Source of the DNA: Lonsdalea quercina subsp. quercina
GTDB lineage: Bacteria > Pseudomonadota > Gammaproteobacteria > Enterobacterales > Enterobacteriaceae
Reading direction: 5' to 3'
Assembly (NCBI RefSeq): GCF_000688655.1
Contig: NZ_JIBO01000007.1
Span: forward strand, 113,639 to 119,445
DNA length: 5,807 nt
Under the pieces are notes generated by a model, which saw only the letters and a program-made list of their open reading frames with translations, searched no databases and had not been told where the DNA came from. Shown piece by piece: positions 1 through 5,807 of this stretch. The stretch's first letter is position 1. Every line of letters begins with the position of its first letter. Made by a program: the position numbers and the translations under genes.

Positions 1-3000
1 CCGTGTAGCTGCGATCGCGTAGCTCGCGCACATACAGTCTCAGCTCATGATTGAGGGTGCTGGCGCCGAACGCGAGGAAAAACACCTGCGGCTCCGGATC
101 GGTCATCACACGGGGGTTCTCACGCGCGGCCTGCAGCAAGACGGATTTCACCTTATCGAGATCGGACCCATAAGCCACGCCGATACTGATGATCACACGC
201 GTAATCGTGTCCGACAGCGACCAGTTGATCAGACGTTCCGTCACAAAAGCCTTGTTGGGAATGATCACCTCTTTACGGTCAAAATCCGTAATCGTCGTCG
301 CTCGAATTCTGATCTTGCTGACCGTTCCCGAAAACGTACCGATGGTGATCGTATCGCCGATACGCACGGGGCGTTCGAATAGGATGATCAGACCGGAGAC
401 GAAGTTGGCGAAGATCTCCTGCAAACCGAATCCGAGCCCGACGGACAACGCCGCGACCAGCCACTGTAGTTTGTCCCACGATACGCCGAGCGAGCTGAGG
501 GCAGTCACCGCGCCGACGGACGTAATCAGGTAGGTCAGGATCGTCGTGATGGCATAGGAGGTCCCCTGCCGCAGCTGCAGTCGCGAAAGCACCAAGACTT
601 CCAACAGCCCCGGCAAGTTGCGGGTCATGACGTAGGCAATCACAATCACCGCCAGCGACAGCAGCAGGTTGCCGAGCGTTACCGCTTGCAGGACGTTGCT
701 GCCGCCCACGGATGCGTTGTAATGCCACAGCGTGACGCTATCGAGATAGGAGAACACCGTCACCAAGTCCGCCCATATCCCATAAATCGCCCCGCAGAAG
801 ATCATCACCAGGACCATGGTGGTCAATCGCAACGATTGCTGGCTGATTTGTTCCAACGCCAGCGGCGCTTCAGGTACCGGTTCGCTCCCTTCAGCGCCCT
901 CTTTCACCACGTTCTGCCGTCTGGCCAGCGCACGGCGATAGGCCAGACGTCGGGCGGCGACGCTCAGTCCGCGGATCGTCGCCATGTAGACCACGTTCCA
1001 TACGATCAGCAGATACAAGCTTTCGATCCAACGACCGGACAGGCGCAATGTCGTATAGAAGTAACCACTCAACATCAGCACGATCAAAAAAGGCGGCATC
1101 AGCGCGATGGCCGTCACAACGATCAGACGCATCGTATGGCGGTCCTTGTCACGCCAGCTATCCCGGCAAAGCGGAAAGACCAGCACCGACAGCAGCACCA
1201 AGTTGAGGACGATCACCAATTGCCCGATAACGTCGTCCACCAGATACAACGGGATCTGTTCGCCGATAACAGACCAAAAAATCAGCGGCAGCAGCGCACA
1301 TCCCAGTCGCAGCGTTTGCCTGCGATAGTGCGCGCTTAACGAAGGCGCTAAGTTGAAATGCCGTTCGAACATGCCCTCCGGCTTCAAGCCCTGCCAGGCA
1401 AGCCCGAAGACGAGCCAGAACAGCGCCAGATCCTGACTCAGCAGCCACGCAAATTCGCCGAGTTGCCCCCCGGCGCGCTCCAGCCACAGCCCCACACATA
1501 TCAATATAAGCGTGCCGGGCAACACTTTAATCAGCAATAGCAGAATCGTCTGGGGAGTATGGAGCTGGCTGTCGCGTTTGAGCTGTCCGACGTCTTTGGA
1601 CAATTTGTCGAGATAATGGTCGATAGATTTTCGACGCCAGAAGATCAGCCCCACCAGCAGCATCGCCGGAACAACATAAAGCAAGGACCGTAAAGCCCCC
1701 TGAACAAACTGTTCCGATTTGACTGCGATATGGATGCCGTGCAGCTGCTGTTTAAGCGAGGACGGAAATTCTTTCAGCCAGCTCCAGTCCATCGGCTTGT
1801 TGCTGTTAACCCAGAAGATCTGCTGAGTCAGCGTTCTTTGCAGCGAGGCATTCACGCTGCCGAGCTGCTGTCGGTTGATTTGCAGGTTGATTGCGAGCAT
1901 GAGCTGGTTGCCGAGCTGCTTGTTCAACTGGTCGAGCAACTCCCGGCGCATGTCCAGAATCTGCTCCAGCGCGTCGGTCACTTCGCTGTTGGAGACCGTA
2001 TTGTTGCGCGCCAGCAGCTTCTGGATATATTCATCGCCGCGAAACAGCTCATCGCGCTGCTGGTTGATGTCGAACTGCTCCAGGCGCAGATCGGCGATCT
2101 GCGTGCTCATGTCACTCAGTTCATCTGCCGAAGGGAGGTTTTGCTGCTGCTGATACAAGATGCGTGACAATAACAGGCTGCCTTTAAGTACGGTGACCTG
2201 CTCTTTCAGATTACGCTCGGACTGCGTGGCGCGATCCAACCAGTTTTTGACCTGAATGCTTTGCTGCACCAGCGTATTTCCGGCTTCGGTCGCGGCAATC
2301 AACCGCTGACTGAGCTGACGGTTGATCTCCATTTCCGTCTTAACCAGGGGGTTTTCCTGAATGCGTTGCAGCTCGCCGGATGTCTGAGCCTCTTTGGCCG
2401 TTTTCTCTGACAGGTTAAGACGTTTGTGGCTGACCACATTTTGCAGCGCCTGTACCATGCGTTCTTGCTGATTAATCTGAGCCGCAGTGTAGTCACGCTG
2501 CTTTTGCAACAGATCCTGAAGCGTCGTGTTCACTTCCAGACTTTTGCGCTGTTGCTCCATCTGAGCGCTTAACAGGGCCTGTTCCGTCAATAGCAACGTT
2601 TGCTGGCTCGGACGCAACGTCGCCTGTTCCGGGTCCAGACCATTGAGCTGATTGCGTAGCTGCTGACTGCGCTGCGATGCCGTCAGCATGGCGCTCTGTA
2701 CTCTTTCCGGCTGCGTCTGCAGCGAAATCAGCTGACTATTGTAATTAGACAGGTTTTCCTGCGCCGACTGCAGGCCAGCCAGCGTATCATTTAACCGCGA
2801 CTCCAACTGTTTGATAGATAAGGATTCGAGGGTAGAAAGAGAGACTTCCGACGACGAAGTCAGGGCCGCCAAATCATCGCTCGTCTGCCGTAGCTTGGCC
2901 GGGGCTTGTGCCGCCTGAAGTTTTAACTGAGCGGTTTCCTGCTTAACCCTGTCTATCGCGTCCAGCACGTCAAGCGTTTTGGTGTAATCCTCTATAACCA

Positions 3001-3223
3001 GCTTATCGGCCGGAGATTGGCTTTTTTGTTTATTCAGAGTGTCGAGGCGGTTTTGAATATCGCTTCGGGTCGGCAAATCATTTGTCAGCGCCAACGCTGG
3101 CGCGCTTACGGCCAGCGCCAGACACATCGTTAGAAGAAGTGCCGACAGCGAGCGCAGGGCGGAATCCGACACGCGGGAAAAAGAGGCGTAAAAATGGCGC
3201 AAAATAGAGAAGCTGGAACTCAT
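1..3223 (-). CDS. mscK: Mechanosensitive channel MscK (KefA), C-terminus cut off by window edge
   Basis: Large inner-membrane channel of the MscS superfamily that opens under membrane tension, in E. coli in a K+-dependent way, and releases solutes on osmotic downshock. Reading the minus strand codon by codon from the ATG at 3223 gives 1074 codons with no stop. E. coli MscK is about 1120 residues, so roughly 50 are missing off the left edge. Order of parts: signal peptide (about 1-45, ending SAPALA); long Gln/Leu-rich periplasmic coiled-coil region (about 46-490, with SYNSQ-like and LRPSQ motifs shared with E. coli); about ten hydrophobic segments (about 505-915); pore helix with GLGFG (929-933) and QEIFANFVSGLIILFERP; then the MscS beta domain (SGTVSKIRIRATTITDFDRKEVIIPNKAF). 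The last visible residues are LYVRELRDRSYT. A stop at 3230-3232 blocks any further upstream in-frame start. No clear Shine-Dalgarno precedes the ATG, and GTG at codon 18 is an alternative. It lies 97 bases downstream of acrR in the same direction, as in E. coli. Identity is near certain. Confidence 0.96.
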   Translation of the reverse strand, partial: MSSSFSILRHFYASFSRVSDSALRSLSALLLTMCLALAVSAPALALTNDLPTRSDIQNRLDTLNKQKSQSPADKLVIEDYTKTLDVLDAIDRVKQETAQLKLQAAQAPAKLRQTSDDLAALTSSSEVSLSTLESLSIKQLESRLNDTLAGLQSAQENLSNYNSQLISLQTQPERVQSAMLTASQRSQQLRNQLNGLDPEQATLRPSQQTLLLTEQALLSAQMEQQRKSLEVNTTLQDLLQKQRDYTAAQINQQERMVQALQNVVSHKRLNLSEKTAKEAQTSGELQRIQENPLVKTEMEINRQLSQRLIAATEAGNTLVQQSIQVKNWLDRATQSERNLKEQVTVLKGSLLLSRILYQQQQNLPSADELSDMSTQIADLRLEQFDINQQRDELFRGDEYIQKLLARNNTVSNSEVTDALEQILDMRRELLDQLNKQLGNQLMLAINLQINRQQLGSVNASLQRTLTQQIFWVNSNKPMDWSWLKEFPSSLKQQLHGIHIAVKSEQFVQGALRSLLYVVPAMLLVGLIFWRRKSIDHYLDKLSKDVGQLKRDSQLHTPQTILLLLIKVLPGTLILICVGLWLERAGGQLGEFAWLLSQDLALFWLVFGLAWQGLKPEGMFERHFNLAPSLSAHYRRQTLRLGCALLPLIFWSVIGEQIPLYLVDDVIGQLVIVLNLVLLSVLVFPLCRDSWRDKDRHTMRLIVVTAIALMPPFLIVLMLSGYFYTTLRLSGRWIESLYLLIVWNVVYMATIRGLSVAARRLAYRRALARRQNVVKEGAEGSEPVPEAPLALEQISQQSLRLTTMVLVMIFCGAIYGIWADLVTVFSYLDSVTLWHYNASVGGSNVLQAVTLGNLLLSLAVIVIAYVMTRNLPGLLEVLVLSRLQLRQGTSYAITTILTYLITSVGAVTALSSLGVSWDKLQWLVAALSVGLGFGLQEIFANFVSGLIILFERPVRIGDTITIGTFSGTVSKIRIRATTITDFDRKEVIIPNKAFVTERLINWSLSDTITRVIISIGVAYGSDLDKVKSVLLQAARENPRVMTDPEPQVFFLAFGASTLNHELRLYVRELRDRSYT

Positions 3224-3320
3224 GACACATCATCGTATAAGCGGAGATATGCCAAGTTTATCACGCCTCGGTCGAGCCGAGATATGTGAATCCGTGGGGA
3301 AGCGTAACGGTATTTACGAT
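3224..3320. other. acrR–mscK intergenic region, no clear terminator
   Basis: This 97-base gap contains a 12-bp direct repeat, AGCSGAGATATG, at 3240-3251 and 3275-3286 (one mismatch, 35 bases apart). It also contains a short hairpin, CTCGG-TCGAG-CCGAG, at 3267-3281, with five base pairs. Neither strand has a run of T after the hairpin, so I do not call an intrinsic terminator. No convincing sigma-70 promoter for mscK is visible. Read-through from acrR into mscK is possible. Confidence 0.5.
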
Positions 3321-3977
3321 CTATAAACAATTTTCAGGTCGATAAACCTGACGCATCGCAGGGCTGAAACGCAGCATATCAATGAGGCCATCGACTAAAA
3401 ATGGCGCTTCGTGACTCAATGCGAAGCTTTCCGGCATAAATAACCAGTTTTCCATCACGCCAGATAGGTAGGCGCGCAGCGCAATCGCCGCCCGATGGGC
3501 ATCAATATCCTCAGGCAGCTTGCCGGAGTGAATGCAGCGCCCCAACAAAACGTCCACTTTATTGTAACAATCAAGATGGATTTCTTTGCGTCCGTGGCAG
3601 GTCGAGCGAATTTCGCCGCTAAACTCGCATTTATGGAAAATAATCTCCATCATCGCGCGCCAATCGCCGTCACACTCGATCTGCTTCAGCATATAAATAA
3701 GGACTTCCCGCATAACATGAAGTGGATCATCCGGAAATTTTGCATGATACTCAGTTTCAAACTCGGTCATTTTTGTTTCTGAACGCGCCCAGATTTCTGC
3801 AAACAGTTCGGCTTTGTTTCTGAAATGCCAGTAAATAGCACCTCGTGTTACACCCGCAGCGACCGCAATGTCGGACAATGACGTCGCAGAGACACCGTGC
3901 TCGGAGAAGAGGCGTAGTGCCGTCTCCATAATGTGCTGGCGGGTTTCCTCAGCCTGTTTTTTGGTTTTTCGTGCCAT
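3321..3977 (-). CDS. acrR: TetR-family repressor AcrR of the acrAB efflux operon
   Basis: Cytoplasmic dimeric repressor that blocks acrAB transcription until it binds a toxic or amphipathic effector. The product has 218 residues; E. coli AcrR has 215. The N-terminal helix-turn-helix (about 10-55) is nearly identical to E. coli: TRQHIMETALRLFSEHGV followed by the recognition segment VTRGAIYWHFRNKAELF (43-59), the TetR signature. The C-terminal ligand domain (about 60-215) keeps W63, E67, the FHKCEF motif (114-119) and SGVMENWLF. It diverges elsewhere, including W106 and R130 at sites I recall as effector contacts in E. coli, and the extreme C-terminus (VYRPENCL) is unlike E. coli. The start ATG matches the E. 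coli MARKTK start, although no good Shine-Dalgarno is visible. The stop is TAG. It is divergent from acrA with a shared 142-base control region, and mscK follows downstream. Autorepression is likely because the operator lies just upstream of it. Confidence 0.97.
   Translation of the reverse strand: MARKTKKQAEETRQHIMETALRLFSEHGVSATSLSDIAVAAGVTRGAIYWHFRNKAELFAEIWARSETKMTEFETEYHAKFPDDPLHVMREVLIYMLKQIECDGDWRAMMEIIFHKCEFSGEIRSTCHGRKEIHLDCYNKVDVLLGRCIHSGKLPEDIDAHRAAIALRAYLSGVMENWLFMPESFALSHEAPFLVDGLIDMLRFSPAMRQVYRPENCL
3958..3977 (-). promoter_or_regulatory. Probable MarA/SoxS/Rob box (marbox) overlapping the acrR start
   Basis: Read on the minus strand the site is ATGGCACGAAAAACCAAAAA. It fits the marbox consensus as I recall it (AYnGCACnnWnnRYYAAAYn) at every defined position except the last Y, which is A here. 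The E. coli acrR start codons give a full match, so the box seems conserved inside the coding sequence. It lies about 90 bases upstream of the inferred acrA transcription start. The likely role is activation of acrAB by MarA, SoxS, Rob or a RamA-type regulator. The same bases encode MARKTKK, so coding constraint may explain part of the conservation. Confidence 0.55.
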
Positions 3978-3983
3978 AGCATT

Positions 3984-3989
3984 ATTTTA
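3984..3989 (-). promoter_or_regulatory. Candidate -10 element for acrR
   Basis: The minus strand reads TAAAAT six bases before the acrR ATG. This is the best AT-rich hexamer in the short upstream region. No convincing -35 lies 16-18 bases upstream, where the sequence falls into the AcrR operator. If this hexamer is used, the transcript would start at or next to the ATG with almost no leader. The real promoter could instead lie further upstream, beyond the operator. Weak call. Confidence 0.25.
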
Positions 3990-4005
3990 ACTGAAAGGTG
4001 TGATT

Positions 4006-4029
4006 TACATACATTCGTGTATGTATGTA
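4006..4029. promoter_or_regulatory. AcrR operator (24-bp inverted repeat)
   Basis: Two arms TACATACAT and ATGTATGTA are perfect inverted repeats around a 6-base centre (TCGTGT). One flanking T/A pair (4005 and 4030) extends each arm to ten bases. The site differs at only two central bases from the 24-bp E. coli AcrR operator as I recall it. It sits 28 bases upstream of acrR and about 90 bases upstream of acrA, overlapping the region where the acrA -35 would be. Bound AcrR would therefore exclude polymerase from acrA and probably also from acrR. Confidence 0.9.
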
Positions 4030-4046
4030 ACATAGCATGAACTGAA

Positions 4047-4052
4047 TATTAT
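4047..4052 (+). promoter_or_regulatory. Candidate -10 element of the acrA promoter
   Basis: TATTAT lies about 18 bases after the AcrR operator. An overlapping alternative, GAATAT, is at 4044-4049. No good -35 is present at the matching spacing (TATGTA, 4024-4029, inside the operator arm), which fits a promoter that depends on activators and is shut by AcrR. The inferred transcription start would be near 4058-4060, giving a leader of about 60 bases. Confidence 0.45.
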
Positions 4053-4059
4053 CGCAGCA

Positions 4060-4119
4060 ATGGGTTTGGGCTTGTCATCCATTGATCAATTTTCGAATCG
4101 GAATCTTGAGGTTTATTTT
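4060..4119 (+). other. acrA mRNA leader with an in-frame upstream ATG
   Basis: This stretch resembles the E. coli acrA leader in several blocks as I recall it (CGCAGCAATGGGTTT, an ATTGA-CAAT block and GAGGTTTA). It contains an ATG at 4060 in frame with acrA with no stop between, which would add 20 residues (MGLGLSSIDQ...) to AcrA. The ATG lacks a good Shine-Dalgarno and the extension would bury the lipoprotein signal, so it is not taken as the start of acrA. A perfect 10-bp palindrome, ATTGATCAAT, lies at 4081-4090. Confidence 0.5.
4106..4111 (+). promoter_or_regulatory. Ribosome binding site of acrA
   Basis: TTGAGG lies eight bases before the ATG at 4120. This well-placed site decides the acrA start in favour of 4120 over the in-frame ATG at 4060, which has none. 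Confidence 0.8.
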
Positions 4120-5307
4120 ATGAATAAAAACAGAAGGCTTTTGCCTCTGGCGGCGGTGCTAATGCTTTCTGGCGGCTTAGTTCTCACTGGATGTGATAAT
4201 AAGGATGAAAACCAAGGCAATGCGGCAGGAAACCCGCCAGCGGTAGATATTGTCACCATAAAAGCACAACCTCTGAATATCATCACCGAACTGCCGGGAC
4301 GCACCAATTCTTACCGGGTGGCAGAAGTCCGTCCTCAGGTCGGCGGCATTATCCTCAAGCGTAATTTCGTGGAAGGCGGCGACGTCCAGGCCGGCGTATC
4401 ACTGTACCAAATCGACCCTGCGCCTTATCAGGCACAGCTTAATAGCGCGAAAGGCACGCTGGCGGAAGCGCAGGCGAACGCCGAAGTCGCGCGTTTGACC
4501 GTCAACCGTTACAAACCGCTGTTAGGCACTAACTACATCAGCAAGCAGGATTATGATCAGGCCGTCGCGACTTCCCGTCAGGCCGACGCAACGGTCGTTT
4601 CCGGCAAAGCCGCCGTAGACTCCGCCCAAATCAATCTCGATTACACCAAAGTCACTGCCCCGATTTCAGGCCGCATTGGTAAGTCCACGGTCACTGAAGG
4701 CGCCTTGGTTTCCAGCGCTCAAACGACCGCGCTCACCACCATTCAGCAACTTGACCCCATTTATGTGGACGTGACGCAGTCCAGCAACGATTTTCTGCGG
4801 CTCAAGAATGATTTGAACAGTGGCACTATTCAGGCGACCAACGGTAAAGCCAACGTCCGTCTGTTGCTAGAAAACGGTACCGAATACGATCAGCAGGGTA
4901 CGCTGGAGTTCTCCGACGTCACTGTCGATGAAACGACCGGTTCCATCACTCTACGCGCCATCTTCCCGAACCCTTCACACAACCTGCTGCCCGGTATGTT
5001 CGTTCGTGCGCGTCTGGATGCCGGCGTGAATCAAAACGCGATTCTGGTTCCTCAGGAAGGCGTGACCCGCACTCCGCGCGGCGATGCTTCCGCATTGGTT
5101 GTGGGTGAAGGGGATAAAGTTGAAGTCCGTTCGGTCACCACGGCTCAGGCCATTGGCGACAAGTGGGTGGTGACTTCAGGCATTAAACCTGGCGATCGCG
5201 TGATTGTTTCCGGCTTGCAAAAGATTAAACCCGGTATCGTGGTGACAGCGCAGGAAGTCAAATCTGACAGCACTCAGCAGCCTCAAACTCAACCCGCCAA
5301 GTCTTAA
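4120..5307 (+). CDS. acrA: Periplasmic adaptor lipoprotein AcrA of the AcrAB-TolC efflux pump
   Basis: Membrane-fusion protein that bridges the AcrB transporter in the inner membrane and a TolC-type channel in the outer membrane. Starting at 4120 gives 395 residues (E. coli 397). Residues 1-25 form a lipoprotein signal (MNKNRRLLPL... with lipobox LTGC). Cys25 is the expected lipidation site, and Asp26 next to it fits inner-membrane retention. Then follow the first halves of the membrane-proximal and beta-barrel strands (VDIVTIKAQPLNIITELPGRT, 42-62), the lipoyl half-motif (AEVRPQVGGIILKRNFVEGGDVQAG), an alpha-helical hairpin (about 100-170) and the second lipoyl half (APISGRIGKSTVTEGALV). The beta-barrel (TLEFSDVTVDETTGSITLRAIFPNP, LLPGMFVRARL) and the membrane-proximal part come last, with a Gln/Pro-rich tail. 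It is the first gene of acrAB, with 16 bases to acrB. Control is expected from AcrR at 4006-4029 and from MarA-type activators. Confidence 0.97.
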   Translation: MNKNRRLLPLAAVLMLSGGLVLTGCDNKDENQGNAAGNPPAVDIVTIKAQPLNIITELPGRTNSYRVAEVRPQVGGIILKRNFVEGGDVQAGVSLYQIDPAPYQAQLNSAKGTLAEAQANAEVARLTVNRYKPLLGTNYISKQDYDQAVATSRQADATVVSGKAAVDSAQINLDYTKVTAPISGRIGKSTVTEGALVSSAQTTALTTIQQLDPIYVDVTQSSNDFLRLKNDLNSGTIQATNGKANVRLLLENGTEYDQQGTLEFSDVTVDETTGSITLRAIFPNPSHNLLPGMFVRARLDAGVNQNAILVPQEGVTRTPRGDASALVVGEGDKVEVRSVTTAQAIGDKWVVTSGIKPGDRVIVSGLQKIKPGIVVTAQEVKSDSTQQPQTQPAKS

Positions 5308-5308
5308 C

Positions 5309-5313
5309 AGGAG
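5309..5313 (+). promoter_or_regulatory. Ribosome binding site of acrB
   Basis: AGGAG begins two bases after the acrA stop codon, ten bases before the acrB ATG. The gap between the genes holds no promoter or terminator, so acrA and acrB should be one transcript. Confidence 0.75.
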
Positions 5314-5323
5314 CCGGTAATCA

Positions 5324-5807
5324 ATGGCTAAGTTTTTTATAGATCGCCCCATCTTCGCATGGGTCATTGCCATTATGGTGATGCTGACCGGGCTATTGGC
5401 GATAACGCAGTTGCCGGTAGCCCAGTATCCGAGCATTGCGCCACCGTCGGTTGAAGTGACAGCCTCTTATCCGGGCGCTGACGCCAAAACGGTGCAGGAT
5501 ACAGTCACCCAGGTCATCGAACAGAACATGAGCGGCATCGATAATCTGCTGTACATGTCATCGAACAGCGACTCGTCCGGTAACGCTCAAATCACGTTAA
5601 CCTTTGACTCCAAAGCTAATCCTGACATCGCGCAGGTACAGGTGCAGAACAAGCTGCAGCTCGCCATGCCGCTTTTGCCGCAGGAAGTTCAGCAGCAAGG
5701 CGTCAGCGTACAGAAGTCCAGCAGCAGCTTTCTGATGGTAATTGGTTTCATCAGCGATGATAAAAACACCACCCAACAGGATATTGCGGACTACGTCGGC
5801 TCCAGCG
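5324..5807 (+). CDS. acrB: RND multidrug efflux transporter AcrB, N-terminal 161 codons only
   Basis: Inner-membrane proton/drug antiporter, the pumping part of AcrAB-TolC. It works as a trimer that takes drugs, dyes, detergents and bile salts from the periplasm and outer leaflet. The window holds the first 161 of about 1050 residues. The start [17 protein letters not shown] is the RND hallmark, with the first membrane helix at about 10-28. The porter domain PN1 begins with [16 protein letters not shown], then [23 protein letters not shown] and [26 protein letters not shown]. Residues counted here that match E. coli include Q89, S128, S134, S135, F136 and V139. F136 is a distal-pocket residue. 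The E. coli S46 position is T46 here. The ATG has a good ribosome binding site and follows acrA by 16 bases. A close AcrB paralogue cannot be excluded from the N-terminus alone, but the acrR-acrA context makes AcrB near certain. Confidence 0.96.
   Translation, partial: MAKFFIDRPIFAWVIAIMVMLTGLLAITQLPVAQYPSIAPPSVEVTASYPGADAKTVQDTVTQVIEQNMSGIDNLLYMSSNSDSSGNAQITLTFDSKANPDIAQVQVQNKLQLAMPLLPQEVQQQGVSVQKSSSSFLMVIGFISDDKNTTQQDIADYVGSS

Noticed and set aside
686..1339. A 217-codon plus-strand open frame opposite mscK, plus shorter ones at 47-382, 189-533, 1358-1540 and 1730-2167.
   Set aside because: They are antisense to an intact, confidently identified mscK. Their products are rich in His, Gln and Arg with no recognisable domain, as expected when a Leu/Gln-rich gene is read backwards.
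279..1499. Apparent separate minus-strand genes at 279-728 and 1158-1499, suggesting a broken mscK.
   Set aside because: They are in other frames. The mscK frame itself was read through from 3223 to the left edge without a stop, so the gene is not a pseudogene in this window.
3221..3233. Two extra ATG codons (first bases at 3233 and 3230) just before the mscK start.
   Set aside because: They are in a different frame from mscK and give no recognisable product.
3267..3281. A rho-independent terminator after acrR.
   Set aside because: The stem is only five base pairs and neither strand has a T run after it.
4000..4015. A CRP-like half site, TGTGA, next to the AcrR operator.
   Set aside because: The second half (TACAT) does not match TCACA, and the bases are better explained by the AcrR palindrome.
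4060..4119. Taking 4060 as the true start of acrA (415 residues).
   Set aside because: It would place 20 extra residues before the lipoprotein signal. The start at 4120 has a good Shine-Dalgarno and matches the E. coli AcrA N-terminus and Cys25 exactly.
1..5807. A hidden mobile element, CRISPR array, tRNA, toxin-antitoxin pair or defence system.
   Set aside because: Almost all bases are taken up by four conserved housekeeping-type genes in their usual order. The two gaps (97 and 142 bases) hold no such structure.

Overview
The window is an ordinary chromosomal segment from an enterobacterium (order Enterobacterales). It carries the mscK–acrR–acrA–acrB locus in the same arrangement as Escherichia coli. 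All four proteins align closely with their E. coli counterparts as I recall them, but with many substitutions. The divergence suggests a more distant member of the order, possibly a Pectobacteriaceae-like lineage (Dickeya, Pectobacterium, Brenneria and relatives). That genus-level guess is weak and rests on overall impression only.

Layout. Positions 1–3223 (minus strand) hold mscK, a large mechanosensitive channel gene. It is open without interruption for 1074 codons and runs off the left edge, with roughly the last 50 codons missing. A 97-base gap follows. Positions 3321–3977 (minus strand) hold acrR, the local TetR-family repressor. The 142-base divergent region 3978–4119 holds the AcrR operator, the inferred acrA promoter and the acrA leader. 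A MarA/SoxS/Rob-type box overlaps the first codons of acrR. Positions 4120–5307 (plus strand) hold acrA, the periplasmic adaptor lipoprotein. After 16 bases acrB begins at 5324 and runs off the right edge after 161 codons. The longest stretch without a gene is 142 bases.

How it works together. AcrA and AcrB form the inner-membrane and periplasmic parts of a tripartite multidrug efflux pump that exits through a TolC-type outer-membrane channel, encoded elsewhere. AcrR should bind the palindrome between acrR and acrA, repress acrAB and probably limit its own synthesis. Effector binding by AcrR, or activation by MarA-like regulators, would raise pump expression. mscK follows acrR in the same direction and may be partly co-transcribed with it, but its job (potassium-dependent tension-gated release of solutes) is separate.

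I looked for something unprecedented and did not find a new system. There are no mobile elements, CRISPR arrays, RNA genes, toxin–antitoxin pairs or foreign islands here. The points worth a second look are small: an in-frame upstream ATG in the acrA leader that may sit at the very 5' end of the transcript, substitutions in the AcrR effector pocket, the activator box embedded in acrR, start-site ambiguity in mscK, and a short direct repeat plus hairpin between acrR and mscK.
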